A DNA stretch of 64,000 bases from Winogradskyella jejuensis (GTDB lineage Bacteria; Bacteroidota; Bacteroidia; Flavobacteriales; Flavobacteriaceae). Shown in pieces: positions 44,675 to 53,888 of the stretch (positions are counted from its first letter, which is position 1; each line of letters begins with the position of its first letter). The notes beneath the pieces were generated by a model. That model saw nothing but the letters and a program-made list of their open reading frames with translations, did no database searches and was not told the origin of the DNA. Where the stretch lies: positions 1,240,001 to 1,304,000 of the forward strand of contig NZ_FQWS01000001.1 in assembly GCF_900129745.1 (NCBI RefSeq), in the 5' to 3' direction. The translations under genes and the position numbers were made by a program.

Positions 44675-45622
44675 ATGAAGACATTAAAACTACTTTTCGG
44701 ATTTGTACTAAGTGCAACACTATTAACATCTTGTGTTGTGGATGATGTGGTTATTGTTGATAATAATCCACAACCAATATCTTTAAATCAGTTGTTAAAT
44801 TCATACGATTTATGGTATGTAGACGTAAATGCAACGCAAGGTTTTGGAGAAGTTCCTTTTTTACAAATAGCTTTCACAGTATCATTTAGAAACGGTGTGT
44901 TATGGGTAAATAATAATTTGGTGGGTATAGGAAGTCAAGGTAACGGCTATGGCATACCAATAGGGTATTACGATACTATAGGGATGCAGTTAGATGTAGA
45001 CCATGATTTAGATGGATACGATTCTTTCGATGTATTTCAAATAGATAATAACACGATTGAATTATACAATCCGTTTACAGATACCTCTTACTTTTTAGAT
45101 GGTTACCAAAGAGCAAATTTCGATTATGATTTTGTATTCTATGATAACATTCACTATTTCTTACAAGAATATGAGGCTTGGGAAAAAACGTTTACAAGCG
45201 AGTTTGGAGCTCTAAATGAGTTTGATAACGAGAACTATTTACAGTTTTTGGCTGCAGGTAATGATTCTGAATTTAGAAGTTCACAAGATGTAAATATCAC
45301 TAACCCAAATAACATTTTTTGGGATTACACAGGTGTGTATAATGTGAATAATGTTCCTGGTACATTGTACGATAAAACTTTAACACTAGATTATGACTTT
45401 TTCAGCAATGAATTCTTCAATCTTAGCGTTATTGATGATGGTACTATAGAGTTGCTACATGCAGCATCGGGTACAGTTTACGAATTTAGAGGTCGTGGTT
45501 ACATTGAGTTCTTAAGAACAGAAAATGCTCAAGGCCGAATGGTACACCAAGAAAATACGCCTAAAAAACGTAAACAAAAAACGGTTAAGAAAGATAACCC
45601 AAGAACAAATACACGAAGCTAA
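44675..45622 (+). CDS. Lipoprotein of unknown function
   Basis: The 315-residue lipoprotein starts at 44675 (MKTLKLLFGFVLSATLLTSC). The longer frame from 44603 would place the promoter-like sequence inside the gene and lacks a signal-like start. The mature part is rich in Asp, Asn, Tyr and Phe with repeated blocks (YDLWYVDVN, DHDLDGYDSFDVFQIDNN, YDFVFYDNIHYFLQ), then a basic tail TPKKRKQKTVKKDNPRTNTR. I do not recognise a family; nicotinamide- or lipid-binding folds cannot be ruled in. It has a strong terminator. Confidence 0.8.
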   Translation: MKTLKLLFGFVLSATLLTSCVVDDVVIVDNNPQPISLNQLLNSYDLWYVDVNATQGFGEVPFLQIAFTVSFRNGVLWVNNNLVGIGSQGNGYGIPIGYYDTIGMQLDVDHDLDGYDSFDVFQIDNNTIELYNPFTDTSYFLDGYQRANFDYDFVFYDNIHYFLQEYEAWEKTFTSEFGALNEFDNENYLQFLAAGNDSEFRSSQDVNITNPNNIFWDYTGVYNVNNVPGTLYDKTLTLDYDFFSNEFFNLSVIDDGTIELLHAASGTVYEFRGRGYIEFLRTENAQGRMVHQENTPKKRKQKTVKKDNPRTNTRS

Positions 45623-45645
45623 ATTTTGGTTGGTTATTTAGTTTC

Positions 45646-45681
45646 AAAACGCTCAGTCGACATCTGTTGACTGGGCGTTTT
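45646..45681. terminator. 16-bp terminator overlapping the end of the opposing gene
   Basis: 45646-45661 pairs with 45666-45681 over 16 bp (two G-U pairs) with a 4-base loop, and TTATTTTTTT follows. Its right half encodes the last residues of the convergent 45653-46081 gene. Confidence 0.85.
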
Positions 45682-46081
45682 TATTTTTTTCAAGAATAAA
45701 AGTTTTATATTTAAATACAACGTCATTTTCCTTACCCTCAAAAATTCTTTTTTGACACCAAGCAGTAGGAAATAGAGTGGATTCATTCCAAGAAAAAGGA
45801 AATGAATTTTGTCCAAAATCTTTATGATTTATTTGGAGGTTACCTTTACCATGATTTTTCTCTATTACATCAACTATATATAATCCAAGCATAAAAGCTA
45901 GCCCGTTTAAGCCATAATCATCTTTTGCAATGATATAATTTTCATGTAAAGCTGAAAGTATTAATTCTACATTATCTATAGACTCGTCGGTAAAATCTAA
46001 TTCTAAATTACAGTCTTTAGCCAAACTGATAGCACCATCAATAGCTCTTTTCTTTATTTGAAGTATTTCGGAATTATCCAT
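45653..46081 (-). CDS. Small soluble protein of unknown function
   Basis: The 142-residue protein shows a regular alternation of helices and strands; LILSALHENYIIAKDDYGLNG, GLAFMLGLYIVDVIEKNHG and WCQKRIFEGKENDVVFKYK are the striking blocks. No family is recognised. The final residues (AQSTDVD) are encoded by the stem of the opposing terminator. It precedes the TlpA-like gene on the same strand, with 37 bases between stop and start in the other order, so the two may share a transcript. Confidence 0.6.
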   Translation of the reverse strand: MDNSEILQIKKRAIDGAISLAKDCNLELDFTDESIDNVELILSALHENYIIAKDDYGLNGLAFMLGLYIVDVIEKNHGKGNLQINHKDFGQNSFPFSWNESTLFPTAWCQKRIFEGKENDVVFKYKTFILEKNKNAQSTDVD

Positions 46082-46118
46082 TGATACAGTAAAATTTAAA
46101 TCTTTTCTTAATTAAAAT

Positions 46119-47420
46119 CTATTTTCCACCAAAAAACTTCTCTAACCCTTCAACATCATAAGGCTTTGCAATAATTTTTTTGTTGGCATCTAAAACAAAA
46201 TAGGTTGGTGTTGCGGCAATTGCAAAGGTTTGTACTAAAGGATTTTCCCATTTGCCTAAACCAATACCATGAACAAAATCAGGGTATTTTTTAATTTCTT
46301 CAGACCAACTAACAGCATCGTTTTCTAATCCGTAGGCAATGACTTTGGTATTAGAAACGGTTTTCATAAAGTCGTTGACTTTAGGCAGTTCTTTAAGACA
46401 ATGACCACAACCACTACTCCAAAAAATAAGTACGTAGTATTTATCTCCTTTTAGCTCGGATAATTTAAGAGAAGGCTCAGTTTGTATTTCAAAATCTGGC
46501 GCAACAGCACCCAATGATGTGTTTTTATAACTTACCAATTGCTGTTCTAAAATCTGATTTCCGGTTTCGGCGGCTAAGCTTAATAAGTAGTTGTCCGAAA
46601 TATAATTGGCCATATCATGGTTTTCACGACGTTTAAATTCTTGCCATAATAATTCTAAGAGCTGCACTTGTATGTCCTTATCGCCTTTCTTTACGGCATT
46701 AGCCACAATATCTACATGAGCTTTGTAGGTGTCTAAATCTGTATTAGGCGAAAGACCAAAAACGAAACCGCTGACACGGTCGGTTAATAGGCTAGAACTT
46801 CTTAAAAAGTTGTCATTAAAATCTATATGCTTAAAAAAGTTGGCTTTTAAGTTTTTAGAATACGTCACCAAATCTTCATATTCAGAAGGCATGTATGGTG
46901 TGTTGGCTTTTATAAATTTCTGCACCAATTTACCTTCTGCTAAATCCTCGTATTGCTTTTGCGTGTCCTTTAGTGTTTCAAAAATTGATGAGAACGCATT
47001 TTTGTCCTTTCCGCCTTTAGCGTAAAAATTACTTATAGTTTGGTTAACAACATCCATACTGTTGAGGTACGAATTCCAAAGCTTATTTTCGGACGACTCA
47101 TTAAAATTTACACCTTCTTCAAGGCTAAAACTAAAATCAACATCCTCTTTACCATTATAAACCAAATCAAAATTATTTTCCTCTGGAGGAATAGCATAAA
47201 CTATTTTGTAAATACCAGGTTTTGCATTTGCGTCGAGCGTTAGAGAAAAACTACCTAAACTGTCGAGTTGTGCTCGATTTACATAGTTTGCACCTTCTGG
47301 CGTGGCTTCGTATAAAAACGCATAGGTGTAGTCTGATGCGGGAGAAAATGTGCCGCTAACTGTGTGCTGAGCAAAAAGTAAAGTGGGCAGTATTAAAAAC
47401 GCAAAAAATATCTTTTTCAT
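46119..47420 (-). CDS. TlpA-like thioredoxin-fold lipoprotein or secreted protein with DUF4369-like N-terminus
   Basis: The protein is 433 residues from ATG at 47420 (MKKIFFAFLILPTLLFAQ is the signal; the earlier in-frame start at 47456 adds 12 residues that spoil it). Residues ~20-120 look like DUF4369 (HTVSGTFSPASDYTYAFLYE). The C-terminal ~135 residues are a thioredoxin/AhpC-TSA domain with the redox site CGHC in FWSSGCGHCLKELP. It works in the periplasm as a thiol-disulfide oxidoreductase, perhaps in cytochrome c maturation. The middle 170 residues are helical and not assigned. Confidence 0.88.
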   Translation of the reverse strand: MKKIFFAFLILPTLLFAQHTVSGTFSPASDYTYAFLYEATPEGANYVNRAQLDSLGSFSLTLDANAKPGIYKIVYAIPPEENNFDLVYNGKEDVDFSFSLEEGVNFNESSENKLWNSYLNSMDVVNQTISNFYAKGGKDKNAFSSIFETLKDTQKQYEDLAEGKLVQKFIKANTPYMPSEYEDLVTYSKNLKANFFKHIDFNDNFLRSSSLLTDRVSGFVFGLSPNTDLDTYKAHVDIVANAVKKGDKDIQVQLLELLWQEFKRRENHDMANYISDNYLLSLAAETGNQILEQQLVSYKNTSLGAVAPDFEIQTEPSLKLSELKGDKYYVLIFWSSGCGHCLKELPKVNDFMKTVSNTKVIAYGLENDAVSWSEEIKKYPDFVHGIGLGKWENPLVQTFAIAATPTYFVLDANKKIIAKPYDVEGLEKFFGGK

Positions 47421-47479
47421 GAAAATTAAATTTTGAAGGTGTTGAGAAAACAACAACTATTGCGCCAATTTAAAACATT

Positions 47480-48343
47480 TTATTTTTTCTTAGATCGAAT
47501 ACTTTCAATAATTACAGTTGCTAAAATTAGACTTCCACCAATAAAGGTATTAGAAGTTGGTATTTCGTTTAGAAAAATATAGGCAATAATAATCCCAAAA
47601 ATAGGCTGCGAACTCCCAATAATACTAGCTGTACTTGCCTTAAAATACTTTAGACTATTTACAAACATGGTATGTCCAATGGCAGTAGTTAATAAGGCTA
47701 AAAGAATAACAAAAGGGTACTGAGTAGAAATATTTGAGGAGTCGCCAATTAAAACTACAGGAATTAAAATAACGCTTATAATTGCCACTTGATAAAACAT
47801 AAGTACAGTTCCATTGTATTTTACAACCTGACCTTTTAACAATAAAATTCTAACAGCATAACAGACGGCTGAAAGCAGTCCAAAAAAGACACCTTGAAGT
47901 TGCGAACTTTCAAGATTAAATTCTGGCGCCAGGATATATACACCAATAAGAACTAAAATGCCTAAAAACAAATGAACACTATCAAACTTTAGCTTAGAAA
48001 ATAGCGGTTCTAATAGTGCAATAATAACGGGGAATGTAAATAAGGTTAGCATTCCAATAGCAACATTAGATAGTTTTAGGGCATAGAAATAGGTAATCCA
48101 ATGTGCTGCCATAAAAAATGAAGCGATAATAAAAATACGTCGGTCTCTACCAGATTCTATTTTTAAAGAAAAGCCTTTGTATTTGCAAAAGATGAATAGG
48201 AAAACACCCGCTAAAGCAGAACGCCACCAAATGATGACGGGTGTTGGCATATCTATAAATTTACCTAATGCTCCCGAAGAACTAATAAAAACGGTGGCTA
48301 TAGTAAGCCATAGTAAATTCTGAATATGGACGTTCTGTTTCAT
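47480..48343 (-). CDS. DMT-superfamily (EamA) permease coupled to mfd
   Basis: The 287-residue protein has about ten hydrophobic helices in two EamA repeats (SSGALGKFIDMPTPVIIWWRS, FFMAAHWITYFYAL, SLKYFKASTASIIGSSQPIF, IFLNEIP). The substrate is unknown. Its ATG overlaps the mfd stop by 4 bases (ATGA), so translation is coupled to mfd. It is distantly related to, but not the same as, the EamA protein at 2270-3148. Confidence 0.88.
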   Translation of the reverse strand: MKQNVHIQNLLWLTIATVFISSSGALGKFIDMPTPVIIWWRSALAGVFLFIFCKYKGFSLKIESGRDRRIFIIASFFMAAHWITYFYALKLSNVAIGMLTLFTFPVIIALLEPLFSKLKFDSVHLFLGILVLIGVYILAPEFNLESSQLQGVFFGLLSAVCYAVRILLLKGQVVKYNGTVLMFYQVAIISVILIPVVLIGDSSNISTQYPFVILLALLTTAIGHTMFVNSLKYFKASTASIIGSSQPIFGIIIAYIFLNEIPTSNTFIGGSLILATVIIESIRSKKK

Positions 48344-51300
48344 TCTATTTTAGAAAGCACTGCTAAAGCTTGCGATGTTGATTTAATATTGTCGAAAGTT
48401 AAAAGTAAACGCAAACCATTTCGGGTCTGTTTTTCTTTCATCTTACAATATTGTGGATGTTGTTGAACAAATTGTAACACTTTAGTAAAATTATCGCTCT
48501 GATAAAACTTGCTCTGTTGGTCTTGGATAAAGTAGCCAATAAGCTTCCCTTTTTTCATGATGAGTTTTTCTAAGCCCATTTTAGTAGCAATCCATTTCAA
48601 TCTTACACTATCAAATAAATCTAAAACTGGTGTTGGCATTTCACCAAAACGGTCGACAATTTCGGATTCGAACTTTTGTAACTCCTCTTCGGTTTTTATC
48701 TCGTTAAGTTTGGTGTAAAGATTTAATCGTTCGGTTATACTATTGACGTAGTCGTCTGGGAAAAGCAATTCAAAATCTGAATCTATAGTGACATCTTTAA
48801 CGTAAGTTTTTGGCTTACCGTCATCTTTATACAAATCTGCAAATTCTGATTCTTTAAGTTCATCAATAGCTTCATTTAGAATTTTTTGATAGGTGTCAAA
48901 ACCAATGTCGTTTATAAAACCACTTTGTTCGCCACCCAATAAATCTCCTGCGCCACGGATTTCTAAATCTTTCATGGCAATATTAAATCCACTGCCTAAC
49001 TCTGTAAATTGTTCTAAAGCTGTAATACGTTTTCGAGCATCTGTAGTCATTGCAGAATACTCTGGTGTAATAAAATAGCAGAACGCTTTTTTGTTACTTC
49101 GACCAACGCGACCGCGCATTTGGTGCAAATCACTTAATCCAAAATTATTGGCGTTATTAATAAAAATAGTATTGGCATTTGGGACGTCTAAACCACTTTC
49201 TACAATGGTTGTACTCACAAGAACATCAAAATCACCATTCATAAAGGCAAGCATTAACTCTTCTAGTTTTTTGCCATCGAGTTGCCCGTGTCCGATTCCA
49301 ATTTTTGCATCCGGTACTAATCGTTGTAGCATCCCAGCAACTTCCTTGATATTTTCAATACGATTATGAATAAAAAACACTTGTCCGCCACGTTGTATTT
49401 CGTAACTAACCGCATCTCGAATTGTTTCTTCATTAAACCGAATCACATGGCTTTCTATCGGATAACGATTTGGTGGTGGCGTAGTAATTACCGATAAATC
49501 ACGTGCCGCCATCAAACTAAACTGAAGTGTTCTTGGGATTGGCGTCGCCGTTAATGTAAGCACATCTACATTCTCTTTGATGGTCTTTAATTTCTCTTTT
49601 ACCGCAACGCCAAATTTTTGTTCTTCGTCAACAATAAGCAAACCTAAATCTTTAAACTTTACATTTTTATTAGCAAGTTGGTGCGTACCAATAATAATGT
49701 CTACAGCACCATTTTCTAGACCTTCTAAAGTTTCGCGTTTTTGTTTCGCCGTTCGAAACCGATTGACATAATCTACCGTCACAGGAAAGTCTTTTAGACG
49801 CTCTTTAAATGTCCTAAAATGTTGATAGGCTAAAATAGTTGTTGGAACTAAAACAGCAACTTGTTTGCCATTATCCACAGCTTTAAAAGCGGCTCTAATG
49901 GCTACTTCGGTTTTACCAAAACCTACATCTCCACATACGAGACGATCCATAGGACGTTCGCTCTCCATATCGGCTTTAATATCTGCCGTAGAGCTTATTT
50001 GGTCTGGTGTGTCCTCGTATATAAAAGAGGCTTCAAGCTCGTGCTGCATGTGGCTATCTGGTGCATATTGGAAGCCTTTTCTCAGTTTTCGTTTTGCATA
50101 GAGTTTTATAAGATTAAAGGCAATTTCCTTTACACGAGATTTGGTTTTCTGCTTAAGCGTTTTCCAAGCTTTACTTCCTAATTTATAGACTTTTGGAGGC
50201 TTGCCATCTTTACCATTAAACTTGGTGATTTTATGAAGCGAGTGAATGCTTAAATACAACACATCGCGCTCGCCATAAACCAATTTAATAGCTTCTTGTT
50301 TTTTGCCTTCGACATCTATTTTTTGCAAGCCGCCAAACTTTCCGATACCGTGGTCTATGTGCGTTACATAGTCTCCAATTTCGAGATTTGTGAGTTCTTT
50401 AAGTGTAATAGCCTGCTTTTTAGCGTAGCCATTTTTAAGATGAAATTTATGATAACGGTCAAAAATTTGATGGTCTGTATAAACAGCAATATTATGTTCT
50501 CTATCAATAAATCCTTGGTAGAGTGAAAGTACTACGGTTTTATAGCGAACGGTTTCATCCGAGTCATCAAAAATATCGTGAAAGCGTTTGGCCTGTTGCT
50601 CGCTAACGCAGGCAATGTAGTTGGTTATACCTTCATTATGATTATCATTTAAATCATCAATTAATAAATTGAATTGTTTATTAAACGAAGGTTGAGGTTT
50701 TGTATGGAATTCAATGACATTACTACCCTGATTGCTTAGCATGGCAGAAGTCCCAAATTCAACTAAATTGTATTCTAAAAACTGACGTTTCAATAATTGC
50801 GAGTTGCAAAACAACTCATTTGGATAAGTATGCTTGATGTCATCAGAAAGCTCATGAAACGCCTCAACCGCTTTTTCATAAAAACTATCAATTCTTGAAA
50901 ATAATAAAGATGGATTCTTAGAAAATACAACAGTTTTTGAGGAGATATATTTTAAGAAACTTTCGCGTTTTTCCTCAATAAACTTATTGGCCACATTTGG
51001 TATAATGCTCACTTTTTTGATGCGCTCTGTTGAGAGTTGCGTTTCTACATCAAAAGTTCTAATGCTGTCCACTTCGTCACCAAAAAACTCTATACGGTAT
51101 GGCTCGTCATGCGAAAACGAGAATACATCAATAATACCACCTCTAACAGAAAATTCGCCTGGTTCGGTCACAAAATCTACACGCTTAAATTTGTATTCAA
51201 ACAAAACTTCGTTGACAAAATCAGGACTTAGTTCGTTGCCTACTGTAATTTTAAGCGTGTTTTTTTCAAGCTCCTTTTTGGTGACTACTTTTTCAAAAAG

Positions 51301-51681
51301 TGCATCTGGATACGTAACAATTATCGCAGGTTTTTTTCTTGAGTTTATGCGGTTTAATACTTCAGCACGTAGTAGAACATTAGCATTGTTTGTTTCTTCT
51401 ATCTGATAGGGTCTGCGGTAGCTTCCAGGATAGAAAAGCACATCCTTATCGTTAATCAATTGTTCTAAATCGTTAAGGTAATAAGCGGCTTCTTCCTTAT
51501 CGTCAAAAACAATTAAAAATGGTATGTCAGCACCTTTAAAAACCTCAGATATCACTATAGAAAGTGATGAGCCAACAAGACCTTTTAAGTGCGTTTTTCC
51601 TTCGGTTTGGGCAATAGAAGTTTGCAGATTTTGCGTTTGCAAAGTCTGTGCATAGGTTTGGGTAATTGTAGTTTTACTCAA
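48340..51681 (-). CDS. mfd: Transcription-repair coupling factor Mfd
   Basis: The 1113-residue ATPase removes stalled RNA polymerase and recruits UvrA to lesions. The domains in order are UvrB-like (~1-330), the CarD-like RNA-polymerase-interacting domain (~430-500; DYVTHIDHGIGKFGGL), superfamily II helicase motor with Walker A CGDVGFGKTEVAIRA, DEEQKFGV box and TLTATPIPRTLQ, and the C-terminal TRCF domain (~960-1080; SIT-like LNLYTKLNEI). Length is normal. On the minus strand a -7-like box lies just upstream. Confidence 0.96.
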   Translation of the reverse strand: MSKTTITQTYAQTLQTQNLQTSIAQTEGKTHLKGLVGSSLSIVISEVFKGADIPFLIVFDDKEEAAYYLNDLEQLINDKDVLFYPGSYRRPYQIEETNNANVLLRAEVLNRINSRKKPAIIVTYPDALFEKVVTKKELEKNTLKITVGNELSPDFVNEVLFEYKFKRVDFVTEPGEFSVRGGIIDVFSFSHDEPYRIEFFGDEVDSIRTFDVETQLSTERIKKVSIIPNVANKFIEEKRESFLKYISSKTVVFSKNPSLLFSRIDSFYEKAVEAFHELSDDIKHTYPNELFCNSQLLKRQFLEYNLVEFGTSAMLSNQGSNVIEFHTKPQPSFNKQFNLLIDDLNDNHNEGITNYIACVSEQQAKRFHDIFDDSDETVRYKTVVLSLYQGFIDREHNIAVYTDHQIFDRYHKFHLKNGYAKKQAITLKELTNLEIGDYVTHIDHGIGKFGGLQKIDVEGKKQEAIKLVYGERDVLYLSIHSLHKITKFNGKDGKPPKVYKLGSKAWKTLKQKTKSRVKEIAFNLIKLYAKRKLRKGFQYAPDSHMQHELEASFIYEDTPDQISSTADIKADMESERPMDRLVCGDVGFGKTEVAIRAAFKAVDNGKQVAVLVPTTILAYQHFRTFKERLKDFPVTVDYVNRFRTAKQKRETLEGLENGAVDIIIGTHQLANKNVKFKDLGLLIVDEEQKFGVAVKEKLKTIKENVDVLTLTATPIPRTLQFSLMAARDLSVITTPPPNRYPIESHVIRFNEETIRDAVSYEIQRGGQVFFIHNRIENIKEVAGMLQRLVPDAKIGIGHGQLDGKKLEELMLAFMNGDFDVLVSTTIVESGLDVPNANTIFINNANNFGLSDLHQMRGRVGRSNKKAFCYFITPEYSAMTTDARKRITALEQFTELGSGFNIAMKDLEIRGAGDLLGGEQSGFINDIGFDTYQKILNEAIDELKESEFADLYKDDGKPKTYVKDVTIDSDFELLFPDDYVNSITERLNLYTKLNEIKTEEELQKFESEIVDRFGEMPTPVLDLFDSVRLKWIATKMGLEKLIMKKGKLIGYFIQDQQSKFYQSDNFTKVLQFVQQHPQYCKMKEKQTRNGLRLLLTFDNIKSTSQALAVLSKIE

Positions 51682-51700
51682 TGGCCTTATTTTGAGTGTG

Positions 51701-51708
51701 CAAATATA
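51701..51708 (-). promoter_or_regulatory. Putative -7 box of mfd
   Basis: On the minus strand this is TATATTTG, an exact TAnnTTTG match, 19 bases before the mfd ATG (51681). The -33 element is weak. Confidence 0.45.
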
Positions 51709-51729
51709 AAATTTTTAAGTCTTTATATA

Positions 51730-51759
51730 TTTAAAAATCTTTTAATAGAATTATATTTG
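51730..51759 (+). promoter_or_regulatory. Putative promoter of the TerB gene
   Basis: TTTA (51730-51733) and TATATTTG (51752-51759) are 18 bases apart, which fits the Bacteroidota -33/-7 layout. The ATG is 27 bases downstream. Confidence 0.5.
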
Positions 51760-51786
51760 TGGCGACTAAAAAAACACAAAAGATAT

Positions 51787-52218
51787 ATGTCATTTTCAGA
51801 TTTATTCGAGAGCGGATTTCAAAAACGTAACCAAGACCATTTTGCAGCGATTGTAAGAGTTGCCATGAGCGACGGAATTATCAATGATGCAGAAAAAGCA
51901 TTTTTAGACAGATTGGCTACACGACTAGATATTAACGAGCACGATTATAAGGAAATTCTTAAGGATTATGCATCTCATCCAATAAATGCACCACATTCCT
52001 ATAACGAGAGATTAGAGCGTTTGTACGATTTAGCACGTATGGTTTGGGCAGATCATATCGAAGGACCTAATCAAGTTGCTTTATTAGAGAAGTTATGTAT
52101 TGGGTTAGGTTTTAACCAAGACAATGTAAAATACATTGCAGATAAGGCCTTAACTTTGGTACACTATGAGGTAGACTTAGACGAGTTTACAGAAAAAATG
52201 AAGAATATGAATCAGTAA
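51787..52218 (+). CDS. TerB-family protein
   Basis: The protein is 143 residues from the ATG at 51787, downstream of the putative promoter; a longer frame from 51589 would run through the promoter and into mfd on the other strand. The helical TerB fold is clear: HFAAIVRVAMSDGIINDAEKAFLDR, with acidic metal-site residues in SDGIINDAE. TerB proteins relate to tellurite resistance and stress but many, like this, stand without other ter genes, so tellurite is not implied. Confidence 0.85.
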   Translation: MSFSDLFESGFQKRNQDHFAAIVRVAMSDGIINDAEKAFLDRLATRLDINEHDYKEILKDYASHPINAPHSYNERLERLYDLARMVWADHIEGPNQVALLEKLCIGLGFNQDNVKYIADKALTLVHYEVDLDEFTEKMKNMNQ

Positions 52219-52244
52219 TTATAAAGTACGGATTATAATATAAT

Positions 52245-52281
52245 AAGCGGTTGCCGAAATTTTTGAAGCACCGCTTTTTTT
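52245..52281. terminator. Terminator between TerB and fbp
   Basis: AAGCGG-t-TGC (52245-52254) pairs with GCA-CCGCTT (52268-52276) with one bulged T and is followed by T. It separates convergent genes. Confidence 0.7.
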
Positions 52282-53285
52282 TATGCGTTTCGCATAAATT
52301 CTTCAGCTTTTTCTACCATATTTTTACTTCCACAAATAAAAGGCACACGCTCATGAAGTTCGGAAGGTTGAATATCCATGATACGTGTAAATCCATCACT
52401 AGCTTTTCCGTTTGCTTGTTCAGCTAAAAATGCCATTGGATTACATTCGTATAATAACCGTAATTTTCCTTTAGCATTCATAGAACTTTTAGGGTACAAA
52501 TAAATACCACCTTTAATCATATTTCTATGAAAATCTGAAACGAGAGAACCAATATATCTTGAGGTGTAAGGTCTGTCGCCTTCTTCCATTTGGCAATACT
52601 TTATATAATCTTTTATACCCTTTGGAAAATGAATATAATTACCTTCATTAACAGAATATATTCTACCGTTTTCAGGAAATTGCATGTTTGGATGCGATAA
52701 ATAGAAAGAACCAATAGCAGGGTTTAATGTAAAGCCATTTACACCATGTCCAGTCGTATAAACTAACATTGTAGAGGTCCCATAAACCACATAACCAGCA
52801 GCCACTTGCTGATTGCCTTTTTGCAAAAAATCCTCAATAGTAACAGGTGTTCCTACAGGAGTAACTCTTCGGTAAACTGAAAAAATTGTTCCAACAGAAA
52901 CATTAACATCTATGTTTGAGGATCCATCAAGAGGATCTATTAAAACTACATATTTATTTTGGTGATTTTCGTCTTGGCTATTAATAGATATAAAATCGTC
53001 TTCCTCCTCACTTGCTATACCACAAACAATATTACGCTTGGTTAAGGTTTTAATAAATGTATCGTTGGCATACACATCTAATTTTTGTTGGTCTTCACCT
53101 TGGATGTTAGTGTCGCCAGCAGTACCAATAATATCAACAAGACCAGCTTTATTAACTTCGTGATTTACAACTTTGGCGGCTAATCTAATAGAATTGATGA
53201 GTCGAGATAACTCTCCCGATGTGTATTTAAAAGCAGATTGATTTTCAATTATAAATTCCCCAAGAGTTTGGTTGCGGTGGGACAT
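52281..53285 (-). CDS. fbp: Fructose-1,6-bisphosphatase, class 1
   Basis: The protein is 334 residues from ATG at 53285 ([11 protein letters not shown]); an ATG at 53333 is in frame but its 16 extra residues look like non-coding sequence. The metal-site motifs EEEDD and [12 protein letters not shown], plus [20 protein letters not shown], define class 1. It removes phosphate from fructose 1,6-bisphosphate in gluconeogenesis. It is a single gene beside the TerB gene. Confidence 0.95.
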   Translation of the reverse strand: MSHRNQTLGEFIIENQSAFKYTSGELSRLINSIRLAAKVVNHEVNKAGLVDIIGTAGDTNIQGEDQQKLDVYANDTFIKTLTKRNIVCGIASEEEDDFISINSQDENHQNKYVVLIDPLDGSSNIDVNVSVGTIFSVYRRVTPVGTPVTIEDFLQKGNQQVAAGYVVYGTSTMLVYTTGHGVNGFTLNPAIGSFYLSHPNMQFPENGRIYSVNEGNYIHFPKGIKDYIKYCQMEEGDRPYTSRYIGSLVSDFHRNMIKGGIYLYPKSSMNAKGKLRLLYECNPMAFLAEQANGKASDGFTRIMDIQPSELHERVPFICGSKNMVEKAEEFMRNA

Positions 53286-53359
53286 GCAATAGAATATTTG
53301 GTTACTAAGGCAAATATCGCATATTTTAAACAACTATAACGTTTTCGTTGTGTAAATAA

Positions 53360-53392
53360 ATTGAAAACTATACCCACTTTCAGTTATATTTG
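53360..53392 (+). promoter_or_regulatory. Putative promoter of the GNAT-aspartokinase operon
   Basis: ATTG (53360-53363) and TATATTTG (53385-53392) are 21 bases apart; the -7 box is an exact TAnnTTTG match. The GNAT start is 19 bases after it. Confidence 0.5.
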
Positions 53393-53411
53393 AAAACCTA
53401 TTTGTAAAAAC

Positions 53412-53888
53412 ATGAGCCAAACAAGATTAGCTACTAAAGATGATATGCCTAGAGTTTTTGAACTCATTAAAGAATTGGCAGTTTTTGAAAAAGAGCCTGA
53501 TGCGGTAATTATAACTCCAGAACAGCTTATAAAAGATGGTTTTGGAGAACAACCAAAGTTTGTTTGTTTTGTGATTGAGGTTGATGGTCGCATAGAAGGT
53601 ATAGCTATGATTTACCCTAGATATTCTACTTGGAAAGGTGAGGTTATTCATCTTGAAGACTTAATTGTTTCTCAAGCTTGTAGAGGAAAAGGTTTAGGAA
53701 CTTTATTACTAGATGAAGTGGTTAAATATGGTAAGCAAAAAGGGGTTAAGCGTATTTCTTGGGATGTATTAGATTGGAATGAACCTGCGATTAAATTCTA
53801 TGAACAAAAGGGAGCAAATGTAATGCGAGATTGGGATATCGTGCAGATGGATGAGGCAGCGATTGATAATTATATAGCCAATATTTAG
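53412..53888 (+). CDS. GNAT family N-acetyltransferase
   Basis: The 158-residue protein has the GNAT fold with HLEDLIVSQACRGKGLGTLLL (acetyl-CoA-binding motif A) and the WDVLDWNEPAIKFYEQKGA end. The acceptor substrate is not known; the sequence resembles the diamine/spermidine-type acetyltransferase branch (VFELIKELAVFEKEPDAV), so a polyamine or amino acid is possible. The aspartokinase start follows its stop without a gap, so the genes are co-transcribed. Confidence 0.88.
   Translation: MSQTRLATKDDMPRVFELIKELAVFEKEPDAVIITPEQLIKDGFGEQPKFVCFVIEVDGRIEGIAMIYPRYSTWKGEVIHLEDLIVSQACRGKGLGTLLLDEVVKYGKQKGVKRISWDVLDWNEPAIKFYEQKGANVMRDWDIVQMDEAAIDNYIANI

Noticed and set aside
47425..47460. TTGGC-N7-TTG pattern upstream of the TlpA-like gene on the minus strand, similar to sigma-54 sites.
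   Set aside because: The spacing is right, but both the CACG part and the -12 GC are missing, so it is too weak to claim.
49861..50181. Overlapping plus-strand frames inside mfd.
   Set aside because: Mfd is continuous and full length here; the opposite frames show no family similarity or start context.
51787..52218. TerB as evidence of a tellurite resistance operon.
   Set aside because: No other ter genes are nearby; single TerB-fold proteins are common in this phylum with unknown roles.
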